Shown: positions 37,066-45,713, numbered from the stretch's first letter. The stretch is 64,000 bases of DNA from Solirubrobacter sp963724195 (GCA_963724195.1 CAVRTQ010000013.1:1-64000); one strand, 5' to 3'. A program made the numbers and translations. Notes: generated from the letters alone by a model not told the origin.

Positions 37066-37178
37066 GTGCTCGCGACCCTCGCTGCCGCTTGCCGCGATCC
37101 CGCCGGAGGACGCCTTCACGCTCGACGTTGGTCTTCGTCGTCGATCTATTGGGGTCAGAAGCTGACCGCAATCGGTCG

Positions 37179-37184
37179 TAGGGT
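37179..37184 (+). promoter_or_regulatory. -10 hexamer of the VOC gene
   Basis: TAGGGT followed by 7 nt and ATG 37192; leaderless spacing. Confidence 0.5.
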
Positions 37185-37191
37185 TTCGCCC

Positions 37192-37563
37192 ATGCCTTCG
37201 ATCACCCGCGTCGACTTCGTCCCGATCCCGACCCAGGACGCCGAGAAAGCCACCGCGTTCTACACGGACGTCCTCGGCCTCACCCAGGACGAGCACACGA
37301 TCGACAAGCCGTTCTCGGAGTTCGACCTCGGCGGCACGACGCTGAGCGTCTGGGACCCGTCCACCGCCGGCCGCGACTTCCAGGCCAACACCAACGCGGT
37401 CGCGCTGCACACCGACGACGTCAAGGGCATGCGCGAGCAGCTCGAAGGCAAGGGCGTGATGTTCTTCGGCGACACCGTGGACACCGGTGTCTGCCACATG
37501 GCGTTCTTCGCCGACGTGGACGGCAACCCGCTGATGCTGCACGGGCGGTACGTGCCGCGCTAG
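37192..37563 (+). CDS. VOC/glyoxalase-superfamily protein
   Basis: 123 residues, one VOC module pair: RVDFVPIPTQDAEKATAFYTDVLGL and, in the second half, GVCHMAFFADVDGNPLMLHG. The final DVDGNPLML is the usual end of glyoxalase/bleomycin-resistance proteins, with the Glu ligand replaced by Met/His. Small-molecule lyase, dioxygenase or binding role is possible; no substrate clue. Tail to tail with the DUF47 gene (8 nt gap). Confidence 0.7.
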   Translation: MPSITRVDFVPIPTQDAEKATAFYTDVLGLTQDEHTIDKPFSEFDLGGTTLSVWDPSTAGRDFQANTNAVALHTDDVKGMREQLEGKGVMFFGDTVDTGVCHMAFFADVDGNPLMLHGRYVPR

Positions 37564-37571
37564 CGCAGGCC

Positions 37572-38204
37572 CTAGTGGCCGTTGGCCCGCTTGAGCGTCA
37601 TCCCCTCGAGGACGTTCGCGACCGTCTCGCACGCGTCGACCGCGCACTCGAGCGTGTCGAAGATGTCCTTCCAGCGGATGACGATCATCGGGTCGATCCC
37701 GGCCACGAAGAGATCGGCGAGGGCGGCGCGCTGGATCGTGTCGCCCTCGTTCTCGAGCCGGTGGATCTCGACGAGCTGCGCGCCGACGTCGAGCCCGTTG
37801 CGCAGCCCGCGGAGTGACTGGGCCACCTGCTCGGCGCACAGCACGAGCACGGCGGCCATCTCCTCGGCCTGCTCCATCGGCGCCTCGACGCCGTACAGCA
37901 CGAGCTGGTCGGCGACCTCCTCGGCGTAGTCGACGATGTCGTCGAGCGCGCCCGCGAGCGCGTGCACGTCGGCGGAGTCCAGGTGCGCGCGGCGCGAACC
38001 GCGGACCGCCAGGCGGTGGTGGATGTCGTGGACGATCCGGTCGCCCTCCTGCTCGCACAGCAGGATGTCCCGGGCCAGCGAGGACTTCTCGGGATAGTCC
38101 GCCAGCAGATCGCGCAGGAGCAGCGCAGACCGCTGCACATTGCGGCCCGACTCATCGAACAGCGACAGCAGCTCCGGGTCAGGCCGGGTCCGACGCAACA
38201 GCAC
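37572..38204 (-). CDS. DUF47/PhoU-like phosphate transport accessory protein
   Basis: 210 residues from GTG 38204, all helical: LLSLFDESGRNVQRSALLLRDLL, ILLCEQEGDRIVHDIHHRL, DDIVDYAEEVADQLVLYGVEAP and HRLENEGDTIQRAALADLF. The ExxxD and ENEGD motifs are the metal-binding repeats of PhoU and of DUF47 proteins that normally accompany Pit phosphate permeases. A longer frame begins at GTG 38249, inside a PHO box; GTG 38204 is preferred because TACGGT (38216-38211) stands 6 nt before it. No Pit gene follows. PHO box 1 lies 27 nt upstream of the -10. Confidence 0.75.
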   Translation of the reverse strand: MLLRRTRPDPELLSLFDESGRNVQRSALLLRDLLADYPEKSSLARDILLCEQEGDRIVHDIHHRLAVRGSRRAHLDSADVHALAGALDDIVDYAEEVADQLVLYGVEAPMEQAEEMAAVLVLCAEQVAQSLRGLRNGLDVGAQLVEIHRLENEGDTIQRAALADLFVAGIDPMIVIRWKDIFDTLECAVDACETVANVLEGMTLKRANGH

Positions 38205-38243
38205 CAACCGACCGTACAGCCCCAAAACCGCGGTTCCCGGGCC

Positions 38244-38283
38244 GTTCACAACCTGTTCACGGGCGGTTCACGGACCGGTAACC
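38244..38283. promoter_or_regulatory. PHO box 1 (four 11-nt direct repeats)
   Basis: GTTCAC at 38244, 38255 and 38266 and GGTAAC at 38277, each exactly 11 nt apart, match the PhoP binding repeats known from Streptomyces and other actinobacteria. It lies just upstream of the -35 region expected for the DUF47 gene on minus, and directly before the pstC remnant on plus. Confidence 0.75.
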
Positions 38284-38288
38284 GGGGC

Positions 38289-38540
38289 ATCGCGGTGCTC
38301 GGCCCGGCTTCGGTCGGCTTCCTGCGCTGGCTCGAGGACAACGCCGGCTGGATCCCGTTCTTCGAAGGTCCCGCGTCCGCCACCGGGCGCACCATGCTCG
38401 TCGTGTCGGTCGTGCTCGCGGTGATGATCCTGCCGATCATCACGGCCGTCACGCGCTCGGTGTTCGAGCAGACGCCGCGCCGGTTGCAGGAGGGCGCGCT
38501 CGCCCTCGGCGCCACCCGCTGGGAGATGACCGTCGACGTC
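38289..38540 (+). pseudogene. PstC permease fragment
   Basis: About 80 residues without a start: FLRWLEDNAGWIPFFEGP, GRTMLVVSVVLAVMILPIIT, then FEQTPRRLQEGALALGATRWEM, the EAA loop of PstC. The pieces before and after are missing. It resembles the common actinobacterial PstC more than the permeases of the intact operon downstream, so it is probably a relic of a second pst locus. Confidence 0.7.
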
Positions 38541-38979
38541 CGCGGTCGACAAGTCGGCGTCGACGTCTCCGCCGAGTCGGCTCCGGGCTCGCAGTCGACG
38601 CGACTGATCGCCGTCGCGATCTTGCTCTCGGTCTCTGCGCCGTCGACGCTGGTCGGCTCGATATGGCTCGCGCGCGCAGTCGACGACGCGGCCAGATCGC
38701 GTTCTGACGACTCCGAGCACGAGCTCACGGCAACGCCGAACGCCGACGTGACCGAGCCCGCTTCGCCTGACTGGCCGGCGGCCCGTCGTTGCCGCCGCTC
38801 GCCTCCACCGCGACGGCGCACGCCGAGGCGGCGTCGCGAGGAGCTTCGAGCTCAGGGCCGGTCGCCCGCCCGTCCAGGTCGACGCCGAGTACTACCGTGC
38901 GAGCCGGACGCTAGGGCGCGTGACGCTTGACTGCGCGTCGTTCAACTCGAGTCGGCTCTGGCCTTCGATGTCCGGCCGC
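38541..38979. other. Intergenic region, no gene recognised
   Basis: About 440 nt between the PstC fragment and PHO box 2. A hydrophobic patch (RLIAVAILLSVSAPSTLVGSI) follows the fragment in the same frame but has no recognisable family; the rest is Arg/Pro-rich non-coding-like sequence. Confidence 0.4.
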
Positions 38980-39019
38980 GTTCACAACCTGGTTACAGGC
39001 TGTTCACGAGCCCGTAACC
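38980..39019 (+). promoter_or_regulatory. PHO box 2 (four 11-nt direct repeats)
   Basis: GTTCAC 38980, GGTTAC 38991, GTTCAC 39002, CGTAAC 39013, 11 nt apart. It shares the flanking GTTCACAACCTG text with box 1. The -10 TAAGGT (39039-39044) follows about 20 nt later, so a PhoP dimer pair would sit over the -35, the activation position. Confidence 0.8.
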
Positions 39020-39052
39020 GGACGCGGGCGCGTCGACGTAAGGTACGCCACG

Positions 39053-39414
39053 ATGCAAACAAGTGAGCAGATAGAAGTCCTGATCGGCGGGTGAGCTGGA
39101 GATTCGACCCTCCGAACACCTGGCTCGAGCTCGCGGTCGGACCGCTGTCGCTGTCGGTCCGTGAGCTCGACTTGCTCGCAGCACTGGCGCGGCGGGAGGG
39201 GAGGATCGTGAGCCGCGAAGAGCTGTACGAGACGGTATGGGGCGCGCCCTGGCGCGGTCAGGACCGGTCTGTGGACGTCTACGTCCACAAGCTCCGGACC
39301 AAGCTCGCTACAGCGCTGCCGGAGTGGGCGTTCATCCATACCCACTTCGGCTTCGGCTACCGGTTCCAGCCCGAGCCTTCACAGCATTTTCACACGGCGG
39401 GAACAGGTCAGTAA
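39053..39414 (+). CDS. Stand-alone PhoB-type winged-helix protein, no receiver domain
   Basis: ATG 39053 lies 8 nt after TAAGGT and reads QTSEQIEVLIGG to a TGA at 39094; a GTG at 39091 opens the remaining 107 residues (LELAVGPLSLSVRELDLLAALA, SREELYETVWGAPW, DRSVDVYVHKLRTKL, FIHTHFGFGYRFQPEP). Comparison with the regulator at 43997 (VMIGEVEIRAD) suggests one gene of about 119 residues with two cancelling one-base errors at 39085-39110, giving IGGELEIRP. If the sequence is right as it stands, it is a 13-codon leader with a 4-nt overlap (GTGA). It is the first gene of the pst operon, so probably an autoregulatory or modulating DNA-binding protein. Confidence 0.6.
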
Positions 39415-39473
39415 CAGACTCCCAGTCGGTGGCCTGCGAGGGTCCCGGCTGGTCACTTAGAGAAGGAACGGTC

Positions 39474-40467
39474 ATGAGAAGAAATCGGTACACGTCTGCG
39501 CTTGCGGTCATCACCGCGGCACTGGCGCTCGGCGTTGCGGCGTGCGGCGGCGAGGACGAGGAGCCCGCCGGCAGCAATCGGCCGCCGCGGCGAGGAGCAG
39601 CAGCGAAGAGCTGACCGGCACGATCCGCATCGACGGGTCGTCGACCGTCTTCCCGTTCGCGGAAGCCGCCGGCGAGCTCTTCAACGAAGAGCAGCCCGGC
39701 GTCCAGGTCACGGTCGGCGAGTCCGGCACCGGCGGCGGCTTCGAGAAGTTCTGCGCCGGCGAGACGGACATCTCCAACGCTTCGCGTCCGATCAAGGACG
39801 ACGAAGAGGCGCCGATCTGCGAGAAGGCCGGCATCAAGTACGAAGAGATCACAGGTGGCCAACGACGGCATCGCGGTGGTGACCAACAAGGAGCTCGAAG
39901 GTCGACTGCCTCACGGTCGACCAGCTGAAGGCGATCTGGGAGCCCGGGCTCGAAGGTCAAGAACCTCAGCGAGGCCGGCGACGGCCTGCCCGACACGCCG
40001 AGCTCAAGCCTCTTCGGCCCGGGCACGGACTCGGGCACGTTCGACTTCTTCACCGACCAGATCAACGGTGAAGAGGGCGCTTCGCGCGAGGATTACGAGG
40101 CTTCCGAGGACGACAACCAGCTCGTGATGGGCGTCGAAGGCACCCCGGGCGGCCTTGGCTACTTCGGCTTCTCCTACTACGAGCTCAGAACGGACAAGCT
40201 GAATCTGGTCGGCGTCGGCGCGGACGCGGCTACGTGCAAGAAGCCCGACGCGGCCTCGATCCAGGACGGCTCCTACACGCCGCTCTCTCGCCCGCTCTTC
40301 ATGTACCCGTCGGACAAGGCGCTGGAGCGGCCTGAGGTGAAGGCGTTCATGGAGTTCGTCGTCAACAACCAGAAGGCGATCGCCGACGCGTCGAGGATCG
40401 TCGCGATGACGGACGAGCAGGCCGCCGAGTCCAAGACCGAGGTCGACAAGCTGGCAGGCGTGAGTAG
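39474..40467 (+). CDS. pstS: Phosphate-binding lipoprotein, frameshifted
   Basis: Signal and lipobox: YTSALAVITAALALGVAACGG. Mature part: GTIRIDGSSTVFPFAEAAGELF (phosphate loop DGSSTVFP), VGESGTGGGFEKFCAGETDISNASRPI, ANDGIAVVTNKELE, FGPGTDSGTFDFF, and YELRTDKLNLVGV. Slips near 39580, 39856, 39897, 39950, 40003 and close to the end break it into four frames; with repair it is about 330 residues. ATG 39474 has AGAAGGA at good spacing. The exact stop (40463 or 40467) is uncertain. It delivers phosphate to PstCA outside the membrane. Confidence 0.75.
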
Positions 40468-40470
40468 CAC

Positions 40471-41397
40471 GTGGAGCGCTTCGCTCAGGTCTCACTCACC
40501 GGACTCCCTCGGCCGCGCTCGCGCGCCGAGGGGGCATCAGGGTCGGCCCTCGATCGGCGCCGCCCTGGTGTCGGTAGTGACCACGGTCTGCATCGTCGGA
40601 TCGCTGCTGTTCGAAACGATCTCGTTCTTCGGCGAGGTCCCGGTAGCCGACTTCCTGTTCGGGACCAAGTGGTCGCCGACGTTCGCCGGGGAGCAGGCGT
40701 CGTTCGGTGTGCTGCCGCTGCTGTGGGGCACGCTCTACCTGTCCCTGATCGCGCTCATCGTCGCGGTGCCGCTCGGCCTGCTGTGCGCGATCTACCTGAG
40801 GGAGTACGCCAAGCCGCGCGTGCGCAAGACGATCAAGCCGGTGCTCGAGATGCTGGCCGGCGTGCCGACGATCGTGTTCGGCTATTTCGCGCTGACGTTC
40901 TTCACGCCGTCGATCTCCAGGACCTCGGGATCGCGTCGGCGTCTACAACGGGCTCTCCGCGGGCATGATCATGGGTCTGTTGGTCCTGCCGACGATCGCG
41001 TCGATCGCCGAGGACGCCATGTCGGCGGTACCGCAGTCCCTGCGCGAAGGCGCCTTCGGCCTCGGGGCCAAAGGCTGCAGGTGTCGCTGAGGATCGTGTT
41101 CCCGGCGGCGCTCTCGGGCATCGTCGCGGCGCTCGTGCTCGGCGCTTCGCGCGCCATCGGCGAGACCGCCTCGTGCTCGTCGCCGCCGGCCAGACACCGA
41201 ACCTCGGTGTAGACCCGCGCGACAGCTACCAGACGATGGCGGCGTTCATCGCCTCGATCGCCCGCGGTGACATCCCGACGGGCTCGATCGAGTACAAGAC
41301 GATCTTCGCGGTCGGTTTCACGCTGTTCGTCATCACCTTCGTCCTGAATCTGATCTCGATCAGGCTCGTCCGCAAGTACCGGCAGGTGTACGAATGA
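40471..41397 (+). CDS. pstC: Phosphate ABC transporter permease PstC, frameshifted
   Basis: GTG 40471 opens MERFAQVSLT, then the frame slips to IGAALVSVVTTVCIVGSLLFETISFF. Further blocks: GVLPLLWGTLYLSLIALIVAVPLGLLCAIYL, MLAGVPTIVFGYFAL, VYNGLSAGMIMGLLVLPTIASI, SLREGAFGLGA (EAA loop), VLGASRAIGETA, and SIEYKTIFAVGFTLFVITFVLNL. One-base losses in C runs explain most slips (near 40915, 40943, 41075, 41170). About 310 residues, six segments. Its TGA overlaps pstA ATG by 4 nt. Confidence 0.75.
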
Positions 41398-42293
41398 CGG
41401 CCGCGCAGATCGCCGCCTCGGTGATCCCTCGAGCCGGCGGACGGGAACAGACGAGCACGACGCTTCTTCGGCGGGCTGATGCACGGCGCGCTGGCGCTCG
41501 CGTTCATCGGGCTCGGCGCGATCATCTAGGACTTCTCGTAGGACGGCCTTACGTCGTCTCGTGGGAGTTCATCACGAGCTTCCCGTCGCGCGTCACTCCG
41601 GAGGCGCGCCGGCATCGAGTCGGCCATCGTCGGCTCGATCCTGGCTGATGGCCATCTGCGCGGTCGTCGTCGTGCCGATCGGGGTCATGACCGCGGTCTA
41701 CCTCGAGGAATACGCAGACACGAACCGCTGGTGGAACCGGATGATCGAGATCAACATCCAGAACCTCTCCGCGGTGCCGTCGGTCGTCTACGGCATCCTC
41801 GGTCTCGCCTTCATCGTGCGTGGACCGCTCGGATCTGGGCCCCATCGTGCTGGCGGGCGGCATCACGCTCGGACTGCTGGTGCTCCCGGTCGTCATCATC
41901 GTCGCCCGCGAGGCGATCCGGGCGGTTCCGCCGTCGATCCGTGAAGGATCGCTGGCACTCGGTGCGACGCAGTGGCAGACCATCTGGAAGCAGGTCCTGC
42001 CCGGCTCCATCGCCGGCATCCTGACCGGCGTGATCCTCGCGTTGTCGCGCGCGATCGGCGAGACCGCGCCGCTGTTGGTCATCGGGGCCGCCGTGTCCTC
42101 GCGCTTCAATCCGACCGGACTCGACAGCTCCTTCACGGCGCTGCCGATCCAGATCTTCGCCTGGACCCAGGACCCCGAATCGCTGAGTTTCTTACGCGGG
42201 CGCGCCGGCGCGATCGTCGTGCTGATGATGATCCTGTTGCTGATGAACTCCGTGGCCATCTGGCTGCGCAACCGATACGAGCAGAAGTGGTGA
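41394..42293 (+). CDS. pstA: Phosphate ABC transporter permease PstA, frameshifted
   Basis: Starts MTAAQIAASVIP; hydrophobic blocks FFGGLMHGALALAFIGLGAI, LMAICAVVVVPIGVMTAVYLEEYAD, NLSAVPSVVYGILGLAFIV, IVLAGGITLGLLVLPVVIIV, then SIREGSLALGATQWQTIW (EAA loop), ALSRAIGETAPLLVIGAA and a last segment MMILLLMNSVAIWLRNRY. The APSVVYGILGL and GETAPLL motifs mark PstA. Slips near 41462, 41530, 41612 and 41828. Stop at 42293 overlaps the GTG start of pstB. Confidence 0.75.
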
Positions 42294-43177
42294 GCGACGA
42301 CATGCCTGAGAAGACTGAGCGGCAGCCAGCCGTCGAGCGAGCACGTCCACGCTTCGGCGGCGAGCGCGCTGCCGGACCGCGCTCCGGAGACCACTGCGAC
42401 CGGTCCGACCAAGACCATCTTCGACGTCCAGAACGTGGACGTGTATCTACGGCTCGCACAAGGCGGTCAAGGGACGTCAACATCAAGCTCGAGACCGACA
42501 AGGTCACGGCGCTGATCGGCTCGTCCGGCTGCGGCAAGTCGACGTTCCTGCGCTCTCTGAACCGCATGCACGAACTGATCGTCCGCGCGCGTCGAGGGTC
42601 AGGTCCTCTACACGACCGACATCTACGCGCCCAACACCGACCCGGTGCAGGTCCGCAAGCGCATCGGCATGGTCTTCCAGGAGCCGAACCCGTTCCCGAC
42701 GATGTCGATCTACGACAACGTCGCGGCCGGCGTCAGCTCGGCGTGAAGGGCAACATGGACGAGATCGTGGAGCGGGCCCTGCTGCGCGGCGCGAACCTCT
42801 GGGACGAGGTCAAGGATCGCCTCGGCAAGACCCGGCATGGGCCTGTCCGGCGGCCAGCAGCAGCGTCTGTGCATCGCCCGCGCGCTGGCCGTCGAGCCGG
42901 ACGTCCTCCTGATGGACGAGCCCGCCTCGGCCCTCGATCCGATCTCCACGCTCGCGATCGAGGATCTGATCGCGGAGCTCAAGAAGGAGTACACGATCGT
43001 GATCGTCACGCACAACATGCAGCAGGCCGCGCGCGTGTCGCGACAACACCGCGTTCTTCAACATCGAGGGCAACGGGTAAGCCGGGTCGGCTCGTCGAAG
43101 TCGACACCACGGAGAAGATCTTCACGAACCCCTCCAATAAGGAGACTGAGGAGTACGTCAGCGGCCGGTTCGGCTAA
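42290..43177 (+). CDS. pstB: Phosphate ABC transporter ATPase, frameshifted
   Basis: Starts GTG 42290 (4-nt overlap with pstA) or ATG 42302. After a 35-residue charged leader: TIFDVQNVDVY, Walker A GSSGCGKSTFLR, IGMVFQEPNPFPTMSIYDNV, signature LSGGQQQRLCIARAL, Walker B VLLMDEPASALD, H-loop VTHNMQQAARVS, FFNIEG and EEYVSGRFG at the end. QEPNPFP is diagnostic for PstB. Slips near 42400, 42440, 42470, 42590, 42735, 42833, 43040 and 43078 cancel overall; the repaired protein has about 295 residues. Confidence 0.8.
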   Translation: MSDDMPEKTERQPAVERARPRFGGERAAGPRSGDHCDRSDQDHLRRPERGRVSTARTRRSRDVNIKLETDKVTALIGSSGCGKSTFLRSLNRMHELIVRARRGSGPLHDRHLRAQHRPGAGPQAHRHGLPGAEPVPDDVDLRQRRGRRQLGVKGNMDEIVERALLRGANLWDEVKDRLGKTRHGPVRRPAAASVHRPRAGRRAGRPPDGRARLGPRSDLHARDRGSDRGAQEGVHDRDRHAQHAAGRARVATTPRSSTSRATGKPGRLVEVDTTEKIFTNPSNKETEEYVSGRFG

Positions 43178-43192
43178 TCCCGCGAACGAGAG

Positions 43193-43873
43193 ATCGTCGG
43201 AGGCCGGCAGCAATTTCAAGAGGAACTGCGGGAGCTCGAGGCCCAGGCGCTCGGGGGGATCGACCTCGTCGTCAAGACCCTCGACCGCACGCTCGAAGCG
43301 CTCGAGCATCAGGACATCGAGCTCGCGTCGATCGTCATCCATGACGACGACCGCATCGACGGGCGGTATCTGGAGGTCCAGCAGGGGATTCTCTCCCTGC
43401 TGGCGCTGCAGGCGCCCGTCGCGTCGGACCTGCGCCTGGTGGCCGCCCTGCTGCACGTGATCAAGCACGTGGAGCGCATGGGTGACCAGTGCGTGAACAT
43501 CGCCAAGATGCTGCCCGTGGTCGGCTACGAGCCGCCCAAGGACGAGCAGATGCTCGACTTCATCTTCAAGATGGGGCGGCTGGCCCGGTCCGAGGTGGAG
43601 CAGTGCAAGCAGGCGTTCCTGCTGCGTGACGTCGCCGTCGCCGAGGACCTGGTGCGCCAGGACGCGGAGATCAACCGTTTGAACCGGTGCGTGTTCGCGC
43701 GCGCCGTGGAGATCGGGACCGACGCCGACCGGCGCGAATGGGCGATGTCGATGATGCTCGTCGCGCGGGCGCTCGAACGCGTCGGTGACAACGCCGTGGA
43801 CATCGGCGAGCAGGTCGCGTTCGTGGTCACGGGGGAGTTCCGGGAGTTCTCGGACGCCTCGCATGTGAACTGA
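43193..43873 (+). CDS. phoU: Phosphate regulon modulator PhoU
   Basis: From QQFQEELRELEAQALGG onwards a clean PhoU: LVVKTLDRTLEALEHQD, VIHDDDRIDGRYLEVQQGILSLLALQAPVASDLRLVAALLHV, HVERMGDQCVNIAKM in the first three-helix bundle, then RNRCV-type second bundle and ARALERVGDNAVDIGEQVAFV at the end, both ExxxDN metal motifs present. No start codon exists in frame; reading ATcG at 43193 as ATG and adding one C in the GGCCGG that follows gives MSEARQQFQEEL, so two small errors probably hide the start. PhoU represses the Pho two-component system when phosphate is plentiful. Confidence 0.75.
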   Translation: MVGGRQQFQEELRELEAQALGGIDLVVKTLDRTLEALEHQDIELASIVIHDDDRIDGRYLEVQQGILSLLALQAPVASDLRLVAALLHVIKHVERMGDQCVNIAKMLPVVGYEPPKDEQMLDFIFKMGRLARSEVEQCKQAFLLRDVAVAEDLVRQDAEINRLNRCVFARAVEIGTDADRREWAMSMMLVARALERVGDNAVDIGEQVAFVVTGEFREFSDASHVN

Positions 43874-43924
43874 GTCACGGGCGCCGTTGTGCCCGCGTTC
43901 TCGGCGGATCCGGTTTTCCGGTTT

Positions 43925-43952
43925 GTAACCAGGTCGTTACCTGGACGGTTTG
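43925..43952 (+). promoter_or_regulatory. PHO box 3, weaker
   Basis: GTAACC 43925, GTTACC 43936 and GGTTTG 43947, 11 nt apart, upstream of a TACTCT hexamer (43980-43985) and the regulator ATG 43997. Fewer matches to GTTCAC than boxes 1 and 2, but the same period and orientation. Confidence 0.5.
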
Positions 43953-43996
43953 ACGCTCGAAGACAAACCCATTCGCGAGTACTCTGCCGTTTCGAG

Positions 43997-44845
43997 ATGA
44001 CGACGTTGAGCGAAGAGCGGCGCACCGGCGCCGCACCGGGCGGTCAGTCCACCGTCCGGCTCGCGGTGATCGACTCCGACACCGGGTTCCTGCAGGTGCT
44101 GGGTAAGCGCCTGGAGGGCATGGGTTGGCAGTACCGCGTGTTGGCTTCGCCCGTTCCGCTGGACGCCATGGTGGCGATGCGGCTGAACGCGGTGGTGGTC
44201 GACCTGGCCGTCCTGGGTCCCCAGGGCTGGACGTACCTCGACAAGCTCTGCGCCCGGCTCCCCGGGCTGGGCGTGATCGTGTGCACCGGGCAGTCCTCGG
44301 TCGCCCAGCGCGTGCGCGGCCTGCGGCTCGGCGCCGACGACTGGGTCACCAAGCCCTGTCATCCCGAGGAGCTCATCGCCCGGGTCGAGGCGGTCGTGCG
44401 CCGGCGCAAGCGTGCCGATGTGCGCGTGGAGAAGGGGCCCGTGATGATCGGCGAGGTCGAGATCCGCGCCGACCAGTTCCAGGCCTTCGTCGGCGGCGTC
44501 TCGGTTGAGTTGACGCGCCGCGAGTTCGAATTGATCCAGCTGTTGGCCGAGGCCGAGGGGCAGGTCCTGCAGCGCGAGGAGATCTACCAGCGCGTGTGGG
44601 GCTACGCCATGGTCCACGGGGATCGCAGCGTCGACGTCTTCGTGCGCAAGCTGCGTTCGAAGCTCGAGCGGGCCTCGTCGGACTGGCGCTACATCCACAC
44701 CCACTTCGGCATCGGCTACCGCTTCTCCGCCGAACCCGTCCAGGAGCCCGTGGGTGAGGCGCTGCCCGTCCCGGAGCCGCTGGAGCCGATCGTGGTGGCC
44801 GAGCCGGTGGCAGTGCCGCTGCCGGATCTCGTCTCCGCGGGCTAG
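43997..44845 (+). CDS. PhoB/OmpR-family response regulator of the pst locus
   Basis: 282 residues. Receiver at about 20-135: LAVIDSDTGFLQVL (acidic pocket), VVVDLAVLGPQGW (phospho-Asp), VIVCTGQSS and WVTKPCHPEELIARV (Lys). Winged helix at about 150-255: VELTRREFELIQLLAEAEGQVL, DRSVDVFVRKLRSKL, YIHTHFGIGYRF. A Pro/Val/Glu-rich tail of 30 residues follows. No histidine kinase gene is adjacent. It is preceded by PHO box 3 and closely related to the stand-alone winged-helix protein at 39053. Intact frame. Confidence 0.85.
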   Translation: MTTLSEERRTGAAPGGQSTVRLAVIDSDTGFLQVLGKRLEGMGWQYRVLASPVPLDAMVAMRLNAVVVDLAVLGPQGWTYLDKLCARLPGLGVIVCTGQSSVAQRVRGLRLGADDWVTKPCHPEELIARVEAVVRRRKRADVRVEKGPVMIGEVEIRADQFQAFVGGVSVELTRREFELIQLLAEAEGQVLQREEIYQRVWGYAMVHGDRSVDVFVRKLRSKLERASSDWRYIHTHFGIGYRFSAEPVQEPVGEALPVPEPLEPIVVAEPVAVPLPDLVSAG

Positions 44846-44857
44846 AGTTGACGTCCG

Positions 44858-45229
44858 GTGGGCCCGGACCGCAACACGCACATCCGCAACTTCGCGATCG
44901 TCCTCGCGCTCGCCGTCGCCGTCTGGCTCCTGCCGGGCGGCGGCACCGGCGCCGCGATCATCGCGAACATCTTCTCCGTGCTCTTCCTCGGCGGGGCCTT
45001 CTTCTTCGGCTACCGCCTCTACATGGAGCACCGCGACACGATTCTCGGGTTGGAGGAGCGCCAGCGGGCCATCTTGTACGGCGCCGTCGCCCTGGCCCTG
45101 TTCGCGATCGTCGCCACGACGCGGTTGTGGCGCGACCTCGCCCTGTTGGGCGGCATGCTCTGGATGCTCATGCTCGGCGCCGCCGGCTGGGCGATCTACA
45201 GCGTCTGGCGCAACTACAGGACCTACTAG
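44858..45229 (+). CDS. Small membrane protein, 123 residues
   Basis: Four hydrophobic segments (IVLALAVAVWLLPGG, IIANIFSVLFLGGAFFFGY, ILYGAVALALFAIVATT, LLGGMLWMLMLGAAGWAIY) around an amphipathic stretch MEHRDTILGLEERQ. No family recognised. GTG 44858 lies 9 nt after TAGAGT, so the mRNA leader is very short or absent. It starts 12 nt after the regulator stop and may be co-transcribed with it or belong to the Tad-like locus downstream. Confidence 0.6.
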   Translation: MGPDRNTHIRNFAIVLALAVAVWLLPGGGTGAAIIANIFSVLFLGGAFFFGYRLYMEHRDTILGLEERQRAILYGAVALALFAIVATTRLWRDLALLGGMLWMLMLGAAGWAIYSVWRNYRTY

Positions 45230-45356
45230 AAGTGCACGGCGGACATCCCCTCCGCCCCACCCCGATCATCCGACCTGACTTTCGGCACAAAGCCGGCGCA
45301 GTTCTGTAACAGCTACGTCTAGACCCGCATGAGCCGGTCGACGGAAGGTATGCGGC

Positions 45357-45713
45357 ATGCCGCCGCACCCACCCCCGTCCTTGCGCTCGACCCGTGGCCA
45401 AGCGTCGGTCGAACTCGTCGCGTTGCTGCCGGTCGTGCTGCTCATCGTGGCGTTCGCCTGGCAGGCCGTGCTCGCAGGCCAGGCCGTCTGGAACGTCCGC
45501 GTCGCCGCGCGTGCCGCGGCCCGGGCGCACTCGTTCGGCGCTGACCCCACCGACGCCGCGCGCGCCCATCTCCCGCGCCGCCTCGAACGCGGGCTCCGGG
45601 TCACCACCCACGCGGAGGGCGACGTACGCGTCTCGATCCGGATCCCGGCCGTCTTCGGGTTGCTCCGGCTCGGCCGCGTCGGCGCCACCTCCCACTTCCG
45701 GCCGCAGTCGTGA
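45357..45713 (+). CDS. TadE-family pseudopilin-like protein
   Basis: 118 residues. Hallmark N-terminal motif GQASVELVALLPVVLLIVAF: Gly-Gln, small residues, Glu at position +5 of the membrane segment, as in TadE/TadF minor pseudopilins that a prepilin peptidase can process. The rest (WNVRVAARAAARAHSFG, VRVSIRIPAVFGLLRLG) fits the short exported part. First clear gene of the Tad-like locus; no prepilin peptidase or TadA ATPase lies in the window. Confidence 0.75.
   Translation: MPPHPPPSLRSTRGQASVELVALLPVVLLIVAFAWQAVLAGQAVWNVRVAARAAARAHSFGADPTDAARAHLPRRLERGLRVTTHAEGDVRVSIRIPAVFGLLRLGRVGATSHFRPQS

Noticed and set aside
39474..43177. Programmed frameshifting in the pst genes
   Set aside because: Too many slips of both signs, without slippery heptamers or downstream structures; sequence error is simpler.
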